Assembly (NCBI GenBank): GCA_964600165.1
Contig: CAZRIP010000083.1
Coordinates: forward strand, 1-17,665
Length of the DNA: 17,665 bases
Direction: 5' to 3'
Source of the DNA: CAZRIP01 sp964600165
Lineage (GTDB): Bacteria > Elusimicrobiota > Elusimicrobia > UBA1565 > UBA9628
A program made the position numbers and the translations under genes. The notes beneath the pieces were generated by a model. It was not told the DNA's origin. It searched no databases and saw only the letters and a list, made by a program, of their open reading frames with translations. This document shows, in pieces, positions 6,001-9,648 of the stretch; position 1 is the first letter of the stretch, and every line of letters begins with the position of its first letter.

Positions 6001-8166
6001 GGCGTACTCGTAGAGCCGCGCGAGCACGACGGCGTCGGCCAGATAATCGCGGCTGGGCTTGGGGACGAACGGCCCGCCCTGGCCTTTCGGCAGCTCGACG
6101 TCGCCGATGCGCAGGCGGTCGCCGAGATCCTCGATCGCCGCGGGCTTGATCGTCAGGTCGTCGGCCGAGCGCACGCCCGCGGCGTGCAGGCCCAAAGCCT
6201 GGTCGAGCATGCGGTACACGCCGGCGCGCTCCTCGGCGCGGCGCATCATTCCGCCGTAGATGGAGTACGCCTCGCGCGCGAGCAGGACGCGCTGCCGCGC
6301 CTCGGAGACGGCGCCCTTCTTGCTCTCTTGATCGACGAAGAATCTCCAGCGCCGCGCCGTGCGCAGCAGCTGGCGCAGGTTCACGTCGTAGCCGTCGCGC
6401 CAGGCGCCGCCGATGACGCGCTCGCGCGCCTGCCGGTCGAGCTCGCGATGGAAGTTCTCGACGAGCGAAAGCGCCCACACGCTCGGCATCCCGAACTTCT
6501 TCTCGATGATCTGCGCCGTCTCGATGGCGGGCAGCGCGCCGAAATATTTGATGCGCCAGCGGTTCTTGAGCGTCTGCGCCAGGACCTCGCGGTTGGAGTC
6601 CGTCTCCGGGTTCATCGTCGCCCACAGCATGAAGCGCCCGCCCGGCCGCGGCGAGAGGACCTCGGTCTCGCCGAGCTTTTGCGTCACAGCTAATCTTCGA
6701 GAACGCATGAACTCGTTGAGGAACTCCTGCGTCTCCGTCGGCGCGGCGTTGAGCTCCTCGAAAGTGATCCAGATGTCGTGCTTGATCGCGTAGCTGAGGT
6801 AGCCGTCCTGCCAAACGAGCGACTGCGCGCCGTGCTCGAGGGCGAAGGCGAGCGTCGTCAGCCTGCGCGCGCGCTCTTGAGCCGCGAGCGGCTCGGCCGG
6901 CGTCTCCTCGCTGAGATCGGCGCGGATCGCGGCAAGGACGTCGCTCATCGGCTTGGCGCCGTAGACGCGGGCCGCGGCCTCGAGCAGGTCGCCGTAGTCG
7001 CCGCTCCTCTCGTCGCGCGCAAGCCGCGCCGCCACTTGGCCGCGCGCGTCCGACAGCGAGCGCTGCCGCGCCACGCGCGGGCGGTAGCCGCCGACGAGCT
7101 CGAAGACGCCGACGCCAGGATGCATCGTCACGGCGAGATAAGGGATCTGGTGCTGCGACGCGAGATATTTCGGGATGGCGCTCTTCTCGGTGGCGGGCGG
7201 GCCCAGCAGCAGCGCGAAGTCGCGCAGCGCGAAGGCCTGCGAGGCCGCCTTGATGCGGTTGAGCGTCGTGGGCGTCATCACGAGATCGGAGGTCCGCGCG
7301 TCCGGCACCAGCGCCGAGACCGGCACCTGATAAGGCGAGCTTTCGTCGGAGAGCTTCGGGGGCGCCGGCTCGGCGAGCTTGAGGAGCTTGGCGGCCAGCG
7401 CCTTGTCCTTGCCGTGGGACGCGTCCGAGACTCCCAGCGAGCGCGCTTCGTGGCCCAGGATGGTATCTAAGGATTGCCTGTCCGAGGCGTCCTCCATCCG
7501 GTCGCCGTATATATAGGAGGCGCCGTCGAGCACGGCCTGCTTGACGCCGAGGCTCGGCGTGTAGAAGCGCACGAAGCGCGCCCAGGCGTAGAAGTCCCGC
7601 ACGGTGAACTCGTAGCGCGGCTTGTCCTGCGCGATCTTCGCGTGGAAGGCCGCCATCCAGTCGGCGACGCTCTTCTGGTCGGCGGGCTGGAGGCGCAGAT
7701 CGGCCGGCACGGGCGTCCGCCAGCCGCCGGGCTGCTCGTCGACGGCGCTTTCTCCGGCCTTCGCGGCGCCGGCGGCGTCGAAGCGCCGCGCGCCCTGCGT
7801 CCACTGCGCCTCGGCGGACGGCTGGGCCGAGGCGGCCGGCTGGGCGGAAGCGGCGGGTTGGGAGGCGGCGGCGGATTGATGCGCCGCGACGGCGGCGGGA
7901 ACGGCCGGCTGAGCGGAAAGCGCGGCCTCCGGAAGCGCCGCGGCGGCGAGCCCGAGCGGCTCGGGGACCGCCATGCCGGCGTCGGCCTGCGGAACGGCGA
8001 GCGGCGCCGCCATATCGGGAACGGCGGGGATGGTGACGCGATCCGGAGCCTCGGGAGCCCCGAAGGCCTCGCCGGCCGCGGCCCAGGCCTCGAGACCGGG
8101 CGAGGTCAGCACGAGCGCGGCGCAAACCAAGCCTGCGAGAGCGGCTTTCGGACGGACGCTGGCCAT
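1..8166 (-). CDS. Giant AAA+/metallopeptidase/vWA membrane protein, 3' end outside window
   Basis: A single stop-free frame of 2,722 codons runs from ATG 8166-8164 to base 1. It was read codon by codon over most of its length, and domains in the same register along the whole length confirm continuity. Order by residue: signal-peptide-like segment 1-30; Ala/Gln/Pro-rich linker to about 120; AAA lid 187-240; AAA+ core about 300-575 with degenerate Walker motifs; second lid 595-660; canonical AAA+ core about 712-870; membrane hairpin 903-942; HEAT-like helices about 970-1060; two tandem 255-260-residue units plus a third partial one, 1083-1660; HEGGH metallopeptidase region about 1720-1960; Lys/Gly/Asp-rich linker about 1966-2050; vWA 2195-2375; four membrane segments 2421-2513; HEAT-like helices about 2570-2640; a fourth repeat head at the window edge. 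ATP-driven remodelling or proteolysis of an envelope substrate is inferred. The start is chosen because it is followed directly by the hydrophobic signal; AGAGG lies only about 3 nt upstream, so the ribosome binding site is poor. I do not recognise a named family for the whole protein. Confidence 0.93.
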   Translation of the reverse strand, partial: MASVRPKAALAGLVCAALVLTSPGLEAWAAAGEAFGAPEAPDRVTIPAVPDMAAPLAVPQADAGMAVPEPLGLAAAALPEAALSAQPAVPAAVAAHQSAAASQPAASAQPAASAQPSAEAQWTQGARRFDAAGAAKAGESAVDEQPGGWRTPVPADLRLQPADQKSVADWMAAFHAKIAQDKPRYEFTVRDFYAWARFVRFYTPSLGVKQAVLDGASYIYGDRMEDASDRQSLDTILGHEARSLGVSDASHGKDKALAAKLLKLAEPAPPKLSDESSPYQVPVSALVPDARTSDLVMTPTTLNRIKAASQAFALRDFALLLGPPATEKSAIPKYLASQHQIPYLAVTMHPGVGVFELVGGYRPRVARQRSLSDARGQVAARLARDERSGDYGDLLEAAARVYGAKPMSDVLAAIRADLSEETPAEPLAAQERARRLTTLAFALEHGAQSLVWQDGYLSYAIKHDIWITFEELNAAPTETQEFLNEFMRSRRLAVTQKLGETEVLSPRPGGRFMLWATMNPETDSNREVLAQTLKNRWRIKYFGALPAIETAQIIEKKFGMPSVWALSLVENFHRELDRQARERVIGGAWRDGYDVNLRQLLRTARRWRFFVDQESKKGAVSEARQRVLLAREAYSIYGGMMRRAEERAGVYRMLDQALGLHAAGVRSADDLTIKPAAIEDLGDRLRIGDVELPKGQGGPFVPKPSRDYLADAVVLARLYEYAKALALGEPLLLMGDSAAGKTSDLEYLFYKLNRNLRYKNLDSDTAIEEVIGGFAPGDRKGTFTFQEGLIPKAMEEGTGAFLDEFNLNPLVEWLNTVIDDGKLYLPHRIVSGRLMLVAAANPPDPRYPGRILMSAATRSRYTERWVDIDRTPTRLSELMSHWLKGGAGGGFAMGQFTPRQGFPWMVVQVGAVAYFFIAAFAHFGNPIGFFAAIVAMFAGMLLGDARKRVNMNMPLDQADQTLLERMVKERGWRKTDARLVYAESSGSRIQGMRALEAFPGDDAAARILEESAKAETTPSNLIHAVRALGRSESAEALPALERLQKVLPPEYKLHVEWALRAVRERRKQATRVTELAEIAQAPKTPTRVEDALARAGEAAAALSDAGDLASRLRARAVLEKAAELNAAAGNAEGEAIALRGLEDLLAAPFPGARGSNAYGRVPALPPAGWLRSKLRRSPDPNLTDAEVQALKAAGEALPESPARYAAGKKQLGAYFDFSGGYHYSVGMGYDLQTEYQEYNVPGERAGLVNQVAKEFPGSDDAALLLEKLVAVERTPDVVKKALAAIGQINAPQSPAVLKRLAPKLDAEFQPYVADALAKTQAGVTIPDAAALPATAPTGPIAPQASAQQTVLERAQRRAVELADDSSLAARLRAGALREKTQALQAALDSTGILTRQLEDLMVEPNAGSAQGSKAYGRRPAAATAWRRFKTARVGDNLSKADVLALAAEARRVPEDPARFAAKQEQLSELFDFSGYDYGYDGGKFSYNNEETRKRRVAEVGQQFPGNEDAVKLIERLIGMERSPAVVKQALAAIGEIDAPESRAALARLEPRLDSEFQPYVASARAALSKNGTRVPGALPQAVPAPQPASAPGSGSAAGPTEPLLQHALRAAAAADDGTLAGRLRAAALREKAQALQSSLDATGIASRQLEDLLSSSSADQGSAAGGSSWLDRLSEKAKGLFGSKKKAPDELEGAPSDPREDDEKAARAPTLDELLRARGVPEKDWPAVRAKVDRVQTIIQMVGGSVGRDTSTKWAPGDLWAFFPDENTVTYPFEDLLTHSEEELVGLTDHEGGHRDITHLDQRLPLVKKYFGDPIKHFLWNGFEDPRVNNWDIKRMPGAARYLHAAYDRYLPEDLQAKPTAGAPDLTAPSGDGASAFTPEALQYPHVEFVMAANYYWRYGKKPPKFFNKSAEKAFEQALPEMDRIFRNYPQRTDPDKKERESYSYDTLKRIDEKLLPLYEPLVAESQKKMARQMKGKGKNGKGGGQGKDGKGKSGSGALPPQQQKPKEGQGGDKKEDDKKQDGKKDANKKDEKTGGPGEEEKPPEDDGPIDPKALKEALDKLKEHAQKAAEELGGKIKEQPTKKDVRDELNKKGLTPGEDAPKPLTLQDIAQTQREQLVNRQATAFDRAFAPVAHLSGQMVTHLENIFQKNARPRDVGWYRTGKRPDVKQFMRRQGEGGLRDDYMLRRATRTKRKYKVTLLIDASGSMAGHAVDASRGAILLTEALTRLQIDVEIILFSNVARVVKSFDQPMTPENRDAVAEDFRALIGSLGNGMTHDADALKQALTRLEGQDADRKFVFVVTDGAGNGPSKLSDALAQARRDGVFVLGVGIGAGMEQYVKANYPRHAVVPNIEALPLKLKDELERYIGEQELAPRAAPAFVPQTGGGAQGSNAFGSFAAWPNPFTASAPWRLIYKSWALSSLYLLAAMLLLTPLFMVMPAGMASALGAAPGFLLAAPWLLLKMKYGGRYPETGPIGMATMCAGMVTGLAYSFLAPLGYIVVPIIGGLWIAVEANSMLARRFAPLDAAAERALKQALPTEPRSAEERLFAREALGLERARLRAVASSAGGAKRLLPALIALALRDPSAKVRAAAVEALAPAAAYDDAALDALRAAARDAAAAAAAARLLKEAVAAREAIPALPKSVDLDALKPGAAQDPLEAKARAASAEEPATLPERLRQEALKEALAALESARAKADADGAAVARRRLEDLLAPPGGASQ
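16..156 (-). repeat. Partial repeat unit 4 (diverged helical head)
   Basis: The pattern LPERLRQEALKEALAALESA, then RRRLEDLLAPPGG, matches the heads of units 1-3 in spacing and key residues (RLR, ALRE/ALKE, RLEDLL) but is more diverged. It lies some 1,000 residues after unit 3, behind the C-terminal membrane and HEAT-like regions. Whether a full unit follows is outside the window. Confidence 0.6.
628..906 (-). other. C-terminal membrane segments, four helices
   Basis: Hydrophobic stretches at about residues 2421-2442, 2443-2462, 2474-2494 and 2496-2513. The polar loop KMKYGGR sits between the second and third, and LARRF follows the fourth. WRLIYK precedes the first. Basic residues on these edges suggest that the soluble domains lie on the cytoplasmic side, the same orientation given by the hairpin at 903-942. 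Confidence 0.75.
1042..1584 (-). other. von Willebrand factor A domain with complete MIDAS
   Basis: Residues about 2195-2375. VTLLIDASGSM supplies the DxSxS metal motif (Asp2203, Ser2205, Ser2207). Thr2276 in GNGMTHDAD and Asp2304 in VVTDGAG supply the other two MIDAS positions. Alternating hydrophobic strands and helices (VEIILFSN, FVFVV, VFVLGVGIG) fit the Rossmann-like fold. vWA domains of this type bind a ligand through a divalent metal and commonly partner MoxR-type AAA+ ATPases; here both are in one chain. Confidence 0.9.
2287..3009 (-). other. Predicted zinc metallopeptidase domain (HEGGH)
   Basis: Residues about 1720-1960. HEGGH at 1790-1794 fits the HExxH zinc motif, preceded by the hydrophobic EELVGLTD helix. 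The conserved-looking NGFEDPRVNNWDI offers Glu1824, 30 residues later, as the third ligand of a gluzincin-type site. The ED-R arrangement resembles the motif found beside vWA domains in CobT-like proteins. The link to a specific peptidase family is inference. Confidence 0.6.
3109..3118 (-). other. A10 homopolymer in coding strand, possible slippage site
   Basis: Ten consecutive T on the plus strand are ten A in the mRNA, read TCA AAA AAA AAA GCG (Ser1683, Lys1684-1686). Lysine in this gene is otherwise mostly AAG, so three AAA codons in a row stand out. One extra A gives S-K-K-K-S-A-stop; one fewer gives S-K-K-R-L-T-S-stop. A sequencing error in the run is unlikely because the downstream frame is plainly coding with exactly ten. 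Confidence 0.6.
3196..3372 (-). repeat. Partial repeat unit 3 (helical head only)
   Basis: Residues about 1599-1657 repeat only the head of units 1 and 2: LAGRLRAAALREKAQALQ, then LDATGIASRQLEDLL. It is nearly identical to the head of unit 2. After it the protein passes into a Ser/Lys-rich linker containing the A10 tract instead of the Tyr-rich part. Confidence 0.8.
3373..4140 (-). repeat. Helical/Tyr-rich protein repeat unit 2
   Basis: Residues 1343-1598. Landmarks parallel unit 1: LAARLRAGALREK, RQLEDLM, GSKAYGRRP, FDFSGYDYGYDGG, LIGMERSPAVVKQALAAIG, LDSEFQPYVA. A Pro/Ala/Gly-rich linker closes it. The RLR motif is 252 residues from that of the next partial unit. Confidence 0.8.
4141..4920 (-). 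repeat. Helical/Tyr-rich protein repeat unit 1
   Basis: Residues 1083-1342. The unit opens with a helical head (LASRLRARAVLEK, then LRGLEDLL). It continues with GSNAYGRVP, an FDFSGGYHY Tyr/Gly-rich patch, and ends in LVAVERTPDVVKKALAAIG-type helices. Unit 2 repeats the same order with clear residue identity. The equivalent Arg of the RLR motif is 259 residues from that of unit 2. Function unknown. Confidence 0.8.
5341..5460 (-). other. Membrane hairpin, two helices
   Basis: Residues 903-942 form two hydrophobic stretches (about 903-922 and 925-942) joined by a short FGNPIG turn. GDARKR follows immediately. The basic flank and the uncharged turn suggest, by the positive-inside rule, that the turn points out of the cytoplasm and the flanking domains lie in the cytoplasm. 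That conflicts with a cleaved N-terminal signal peptide. Confidence 0.75.
5557..6033 (-). other. AAA+ core 2, canonical ATPase
   Basis: Residues about 712-870. The Walker A is complete, GDSAAGKT (735-742, Lys741). EEVIGGFAPGDRKGTFTF resembles the insert seen in MoxR/midasin-type modules. The Walker B is complete, FLDEFNLNP (Asp803, Glu804), with a sensor-1 Asn841 in AAANPPDP and an arginine-finger-like ATRSRYTER. This is the likely catalytic ATPase of the chain. It has no recognisable helical lid after it and runs straight into a membrane hairpin. Confidence 0.85.
6187..6384 (-). other. AAA+ lid module 2
   Basis: Residues 595-660 (VNLRQLLRTARRWRFF, then LLAREAYSIYGGMMRRAEER) form the helical lid expected after AAA+ core 1. 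Its similarity to residues 187-240 shows that the two lids share an origin. The next core follows after a linker of about 50 residues. Confidence 0.6.
6442..7269 (-). other. AAA+ core 1, degenerate Walker A and B
   Basis: Residues about 300-575. The Walker A position reads GPPATEKS (322-329): the Gly before Lys is Glu, but Lys328 and Ser329 are kept. The Walker B position reads WITFEELNAAP (Glu470, Glu471) instead of the usual Asp-Glu. A sensor-1-like Asn follows in ATMNPE (Asn519), then an LKNRW arginine-finger-like segment. The LNAAP and NPE signatures are typical of the MoxR/midasin/dynein branch. Nucleotide binding is possible; hydrolysis is doubtful. A regulatory or structural role is inferred. 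Confidence 0.75.
7447..7608 (-). other. Orphan AAA+ lid (helical) module 1
   Basis: Residues 187-240 include FTVRDFYAWARFVRFY and then VKQAVLDGASYIYGDR. They align with residues 595-660 of the same protein (VNLRQLLRTARRWRFF, then LLAREAYSIYGG), which directly follow the first AAA+ core. Both resemble the small helical subdomain of midasin/dynein-type AAA+ modules. No P-loop core lies upstream of module 1, so it is either the remnant of a lost AAA+ domain or the sign of a permuted lid-then-core order. Confidence 0.6.
7820..7873 (-). repeat. Three tandem 18-bp units in the N-terminal linker
   Basis: Units at 7820-7837, 7838-7855 and 7856-7873 are near-identical; on the plus strand each starts GGCTGGG or GGTTGGG and ends GGCGGC-like. 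On the coding (minus) strand each encodes a version of the hexapeptide AASAQP. This is low-complexity spacer between the signal peptide and the first folded region. Copy number may vary between strains. Confidence 0.8.
8077..8166 (-). other. Signal-peptide-like N-terminus of the giant protein
   Basis: Residues 1-30 have a short basic start (MASVRPK), a hydrophobic core (AALAGLVCAALVLT), a helix-breaking SPG, and small residues around EAWAA that suit signal peptidase I. An Ala/Pro/Gln-rich linker follows, as expected after a cleaved signal. The same pattern occurs in the protein starting at 10853. Export is the ordinary reading, but it is hard to reconcile with ATPase domains downstream. A retained signal anchor is the alternative. 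Confidence 0.7.
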
Positions 8167-8174
8167 GTACCTCT

Positions 8175-8203
8175 ATCGTAGCCCCGGCATGGGAAATTAA
8201 CCT
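8175..8203 (-). promoter_or_regulatory. Weak candidate promoter of the giant gene
   Basis: On the minus strand TACGAT (8180-8175) matches the -10 consensus at 4 of 6 and lies 8 nt before the ATG, the same geometry as the better promoters of the neighbours. The sequence 17 bp upstream (AGGTTA) is a poor -35. Listed only because of the shared spacing. Confidence 0.25.
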
Positions 8204-8297
8204 GGGGCCGAAGTCCCAGTCCCGGAACGGTAATCGGCCCACGGCGCGGGCTGAATGGTCCTAGGCCCTTCGCCGCCTAGTGCCGGTGCTCGACACC

Positions 8298-8332
8298 TTG
8301 CGCGGGACGGGTTCCCCGTCTATACTTAAACG
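8298..8332 (+). promoter_or_regulatory. Promoter TTGCGC-N17-TATACT, probable leaderless start
   Basis: TTGCGC at 8298-8303, a spacer of exactly 17 bp, and TATACT at 8321-8326 (5 of 6 to consensus). Five bases later comes the GTG that opens a signal peptide. Transcription would begin at about the start codon, leaving no room for a Shine-Dalgarno sequence. The 4-bp inverted repeat GGTG-CTCGA-CACC at 8285-8297 abuts the -35 and could be an operator, but is short. Confidence 0.6.
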
Positions 8333-9141
8333 TGCGCAGGAATTCCGTCGCGCGAGGCGGCCTCGCCGCTCTTGTTCTTTTCCTCTCGCGCCCGGCTGCC
8401 GCTCAGGCCCCGGTCCCGATGACCAATGACGAGAAGATCGCTTGGTATTGCCAGCAGCATCAGGACGAAGGGGACAACTGCGCCGCGCACGCGCGCCTGC
8501 TTCTTCCTTACATCTCCGATTACGCCAATTCTTCCGGCGTCGACAACTCCGGGAGGCCCATCGCCCCGAGCGATCCGCAAGGATGCGATTTCAGCCCGCA
8601 GCCGCCCGGCTGCCCTTCTCAGCCCGCTCCGGCCCAGGGGGGATCGCCGGGCGTGTCTGCGGCGCCCGCTCCGCAGGCGCCCGGGTCGTACGGCGCCGCG
8701 AGCGACGGCGGCGCCTGCCCCGCGCCTTCCGGCGGGGTCCAATTCGTCGTTTTCCCGGCGGTCCCCGGCCAGCATGTGACGAGCGTGGGCAGCCCGTACC
8801 TTCTGTCGCCGTCGGGCGCGGTGGCCGCGGGGCTCTTGCCGACCTCGACCTCGTCCAGGGGAACCGTGGAGATGACGTACGGGTCCATGAGCCCCGTCAG
8901 CGGGAGCTACGAGATCAGCATCGGACGCTGTCCCGGAGTGATCGATCCGTCCGTGAGCAGCTGCTACACGCAGACGACGAACGATTCCGACGTGGAGCTG
9001 TCCTGGATCACCAAGCCGACCAAGGGCAGCACCGCCTGCTTGCTGCGGGCGATGACTCCCTACTTCGTGAACATCCGCTACACTTACTCCCGCTGCGCCT
9101 TCGGGACCTGCGGGCTCTCCGTCCAATGGGACTTGCGCTGA
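8332..9141 (+). CDS. Small secreted cysteine-rich protein, function unknown
   Basis: 269 residues from GTG 8332 to TGA. Residues 1-25 form a signal peptide (MRRN basic start, LAALVLFLS core, cleavage likely after RPAAA before QAP); a start at the internal ATG near 8419 would lose it. The mature part has ten cysteines: YCQQH and DNCAA near the N-terminus, then two around QPPG, one in GGACP, and five in the C-terminal half ending CAFGTCGLSVQW. An Ala/Pro/Gly linker at about 95-125 separates a short N-terminal region from a strand-rich C-terminal domain. The closing pattern (Cys-Leu, then PYFVNIRY, then Cys-x4-Cys) resembles unassigned bacterial surface proteins, from memory only. The even cysteine number suggests disulfides outside the cytoplasm. 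Its 3' end faces the CNBD gene across 4 bp. Confidence 0.88.
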   Translation: MRRNSVARGGLAALVLFLSRPAAAQAPVPMTNDEKIAWYCQQHQDEGDNCAAHARLLLPYISDYANSSGVDNSGRPIAPSDPQGCDFSPQPPGCPSQPAPAQGGSPGVSAAPAPQAPGSYGAASDGGACPAPSGGVQFVVFPAVPGQHVTSVGSPYLLSPSGAVAAGLLPTSTSSRGTVEMTYGSMSPVSGSYEISIGRCPGVIDPSVSSCYTQTTNDSDVELSWITKPTKGSTACLLRAMTPYFVNIRYTYSRCAFGTCGLSVQWDLR

Positions 9142-9145
9142 CGGG

Positions 9146-9583
9146 TCAGAGCCGGCGGTAGGCGATGTCCTCGAGGTGCTTGGCGAGCTCCTCGTTGCTC
9201 GACATCAGGTACTGCAGGTCCCGGTGCACGAGCCGGAAGATCCGCGACTCGGACAAGGCCACGACGCTCGCCGTGCGCTTGCCGTCGCGCACCAGGCCGA
9301 TCTCGCCGAAGAAATCGCCCGGGCCGAGCGCGATCTCCTGCTGGGCGAACGCGCGCACGACGTTGACGCGGCCCGTGTAGATCACGAACAGGTCGCGTCC
9401 GTCCTCGCCCTGGGTGATCAGCCGCGCGCCGGCGGGGTAGAGGCTCAAGTCGCCGTGCGGAAAGACGCCGCGCACTTGGTCCTTGGTGAACTCGGGGTAG
9501 AAGCCCTCGAGCTTGAGGGCTTTGCATAAAACGGCGGCCGCGGCGTCGTCGACGACGAGCTTCGTGGGCGCGAGGTCCGCCAT
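9146..9583 (-). CDS. Single-domain cyclic-nucleotide-binding (CNBD) protein
   Basis: 145 residues from ATG 9583 to TGA. The CNBD fold is clear: LYPAGARLITQGEDGRDLFV (beta strands of the jelly roll), GRVNVVR, LGPGDFFGEIGL (phosphate-binding cassette, Glu94) and RTASV (Arg103, the expected contact to the cyclic phosphate), closed by a C-terminal helix. There is no DNA-binding helix-turn-helix, kinase or other output domain, so it would act by binding a partner, or the fold may be used without a ligand. An upstream in-frame TTG at 9610 is rejected because the -10 hexamer lies between it and the ATG. It is divergent from the DUF2914-like membrane gene, with which it shares a -35 palindrome, so co-regulation is plausible. 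Confidence 0.93.
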   Translation of the reverse strand: MADLAPTKLVVDDAAAAVLCKALKLEGFYPEFTKDQVRGVFPHGDLSLYPAGARLITQGEDGRDLFVIYTGRVNVVRAFAQQEIALGPGDFFGEIGLVRDGKRTASVVALSESRIFRLVHRDLQYLMSSNEELAKHLEDIAYRRL

Positions 9584-9591
9584 GCGGCGTG

Positions 9592-9620
9592 AGTATAGCG
9601 GCGGAGGCAATCTTGCGCAA
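9592..9620 (-). promoter_or_regulatory. Promoter of the CNBD gene, TTGCGC-N17-TATACT
   Basis: On the minus strand TTGCGC (9620-9615) is followed by 17 bp and TATACT (9597-9592), the same two hexamers and spacing as the promoter at 8298. The ATG starts 8 nt after the -10, so the mRNA should be leaderless or nearly so. The -35 overlaps the -35 of the opposite gene in the palindrome TTGCGCAA (9613-9620). Confidence 0.65.
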
Positions 9621-9641
9621 GACCGGCCCGCCTGCTATGCT
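9613..9641 (+). promoter_or_regulatory. Promoter of the DUF2914-like gene, shared -35 palindrome
   Basis: TTGCGC (9613-9618), 17-bp spacer, TATGCT (9636-9641), preceded by TGC, which makes an extended -10. ATG follows after 7 nt. The -35 is one half of TTGCGCAA, which serves the opposite promoter as well. Polymerase probably cannot occupy both sides at once. Confidence 0.6.
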
Positions 9642-9648
9642 CTGCCTG

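Noticed and set aside
1126..8181. Plus-strand open frames of 230-800 codons opposite the giant gene (1126-3096, 3187-4221, 4291-6693, 6778-7470, 7474-8181)
   Set aside because: All are codon-aligned antisense shadows in GC-rich DNA; none has a domain, a signal peptide or a promoter.
8202..8219. CTGGG-N8-CCCAG inverted repeat in the gap upstream of the giant gene
   Set aside because: A five-pair stem in GC-rich DNA is expected by chance, and there is no adjoining U-tract or promoter overlap.
4076..8242. A 1,388-codon minus-strand frame overlapping the giant gene
   Set aside because: Its translation is Arg/Gly/Ala-rich without motifs, while the other minus frame gives Walker motifs, lids and membrane helices in the right order.
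9584..9610. Upstream TTG start (9610) for the CNBD gene
   Set aside because: The -10 hexamer TATACT lies between it and ATG 9583, so the transcript would not contain it.
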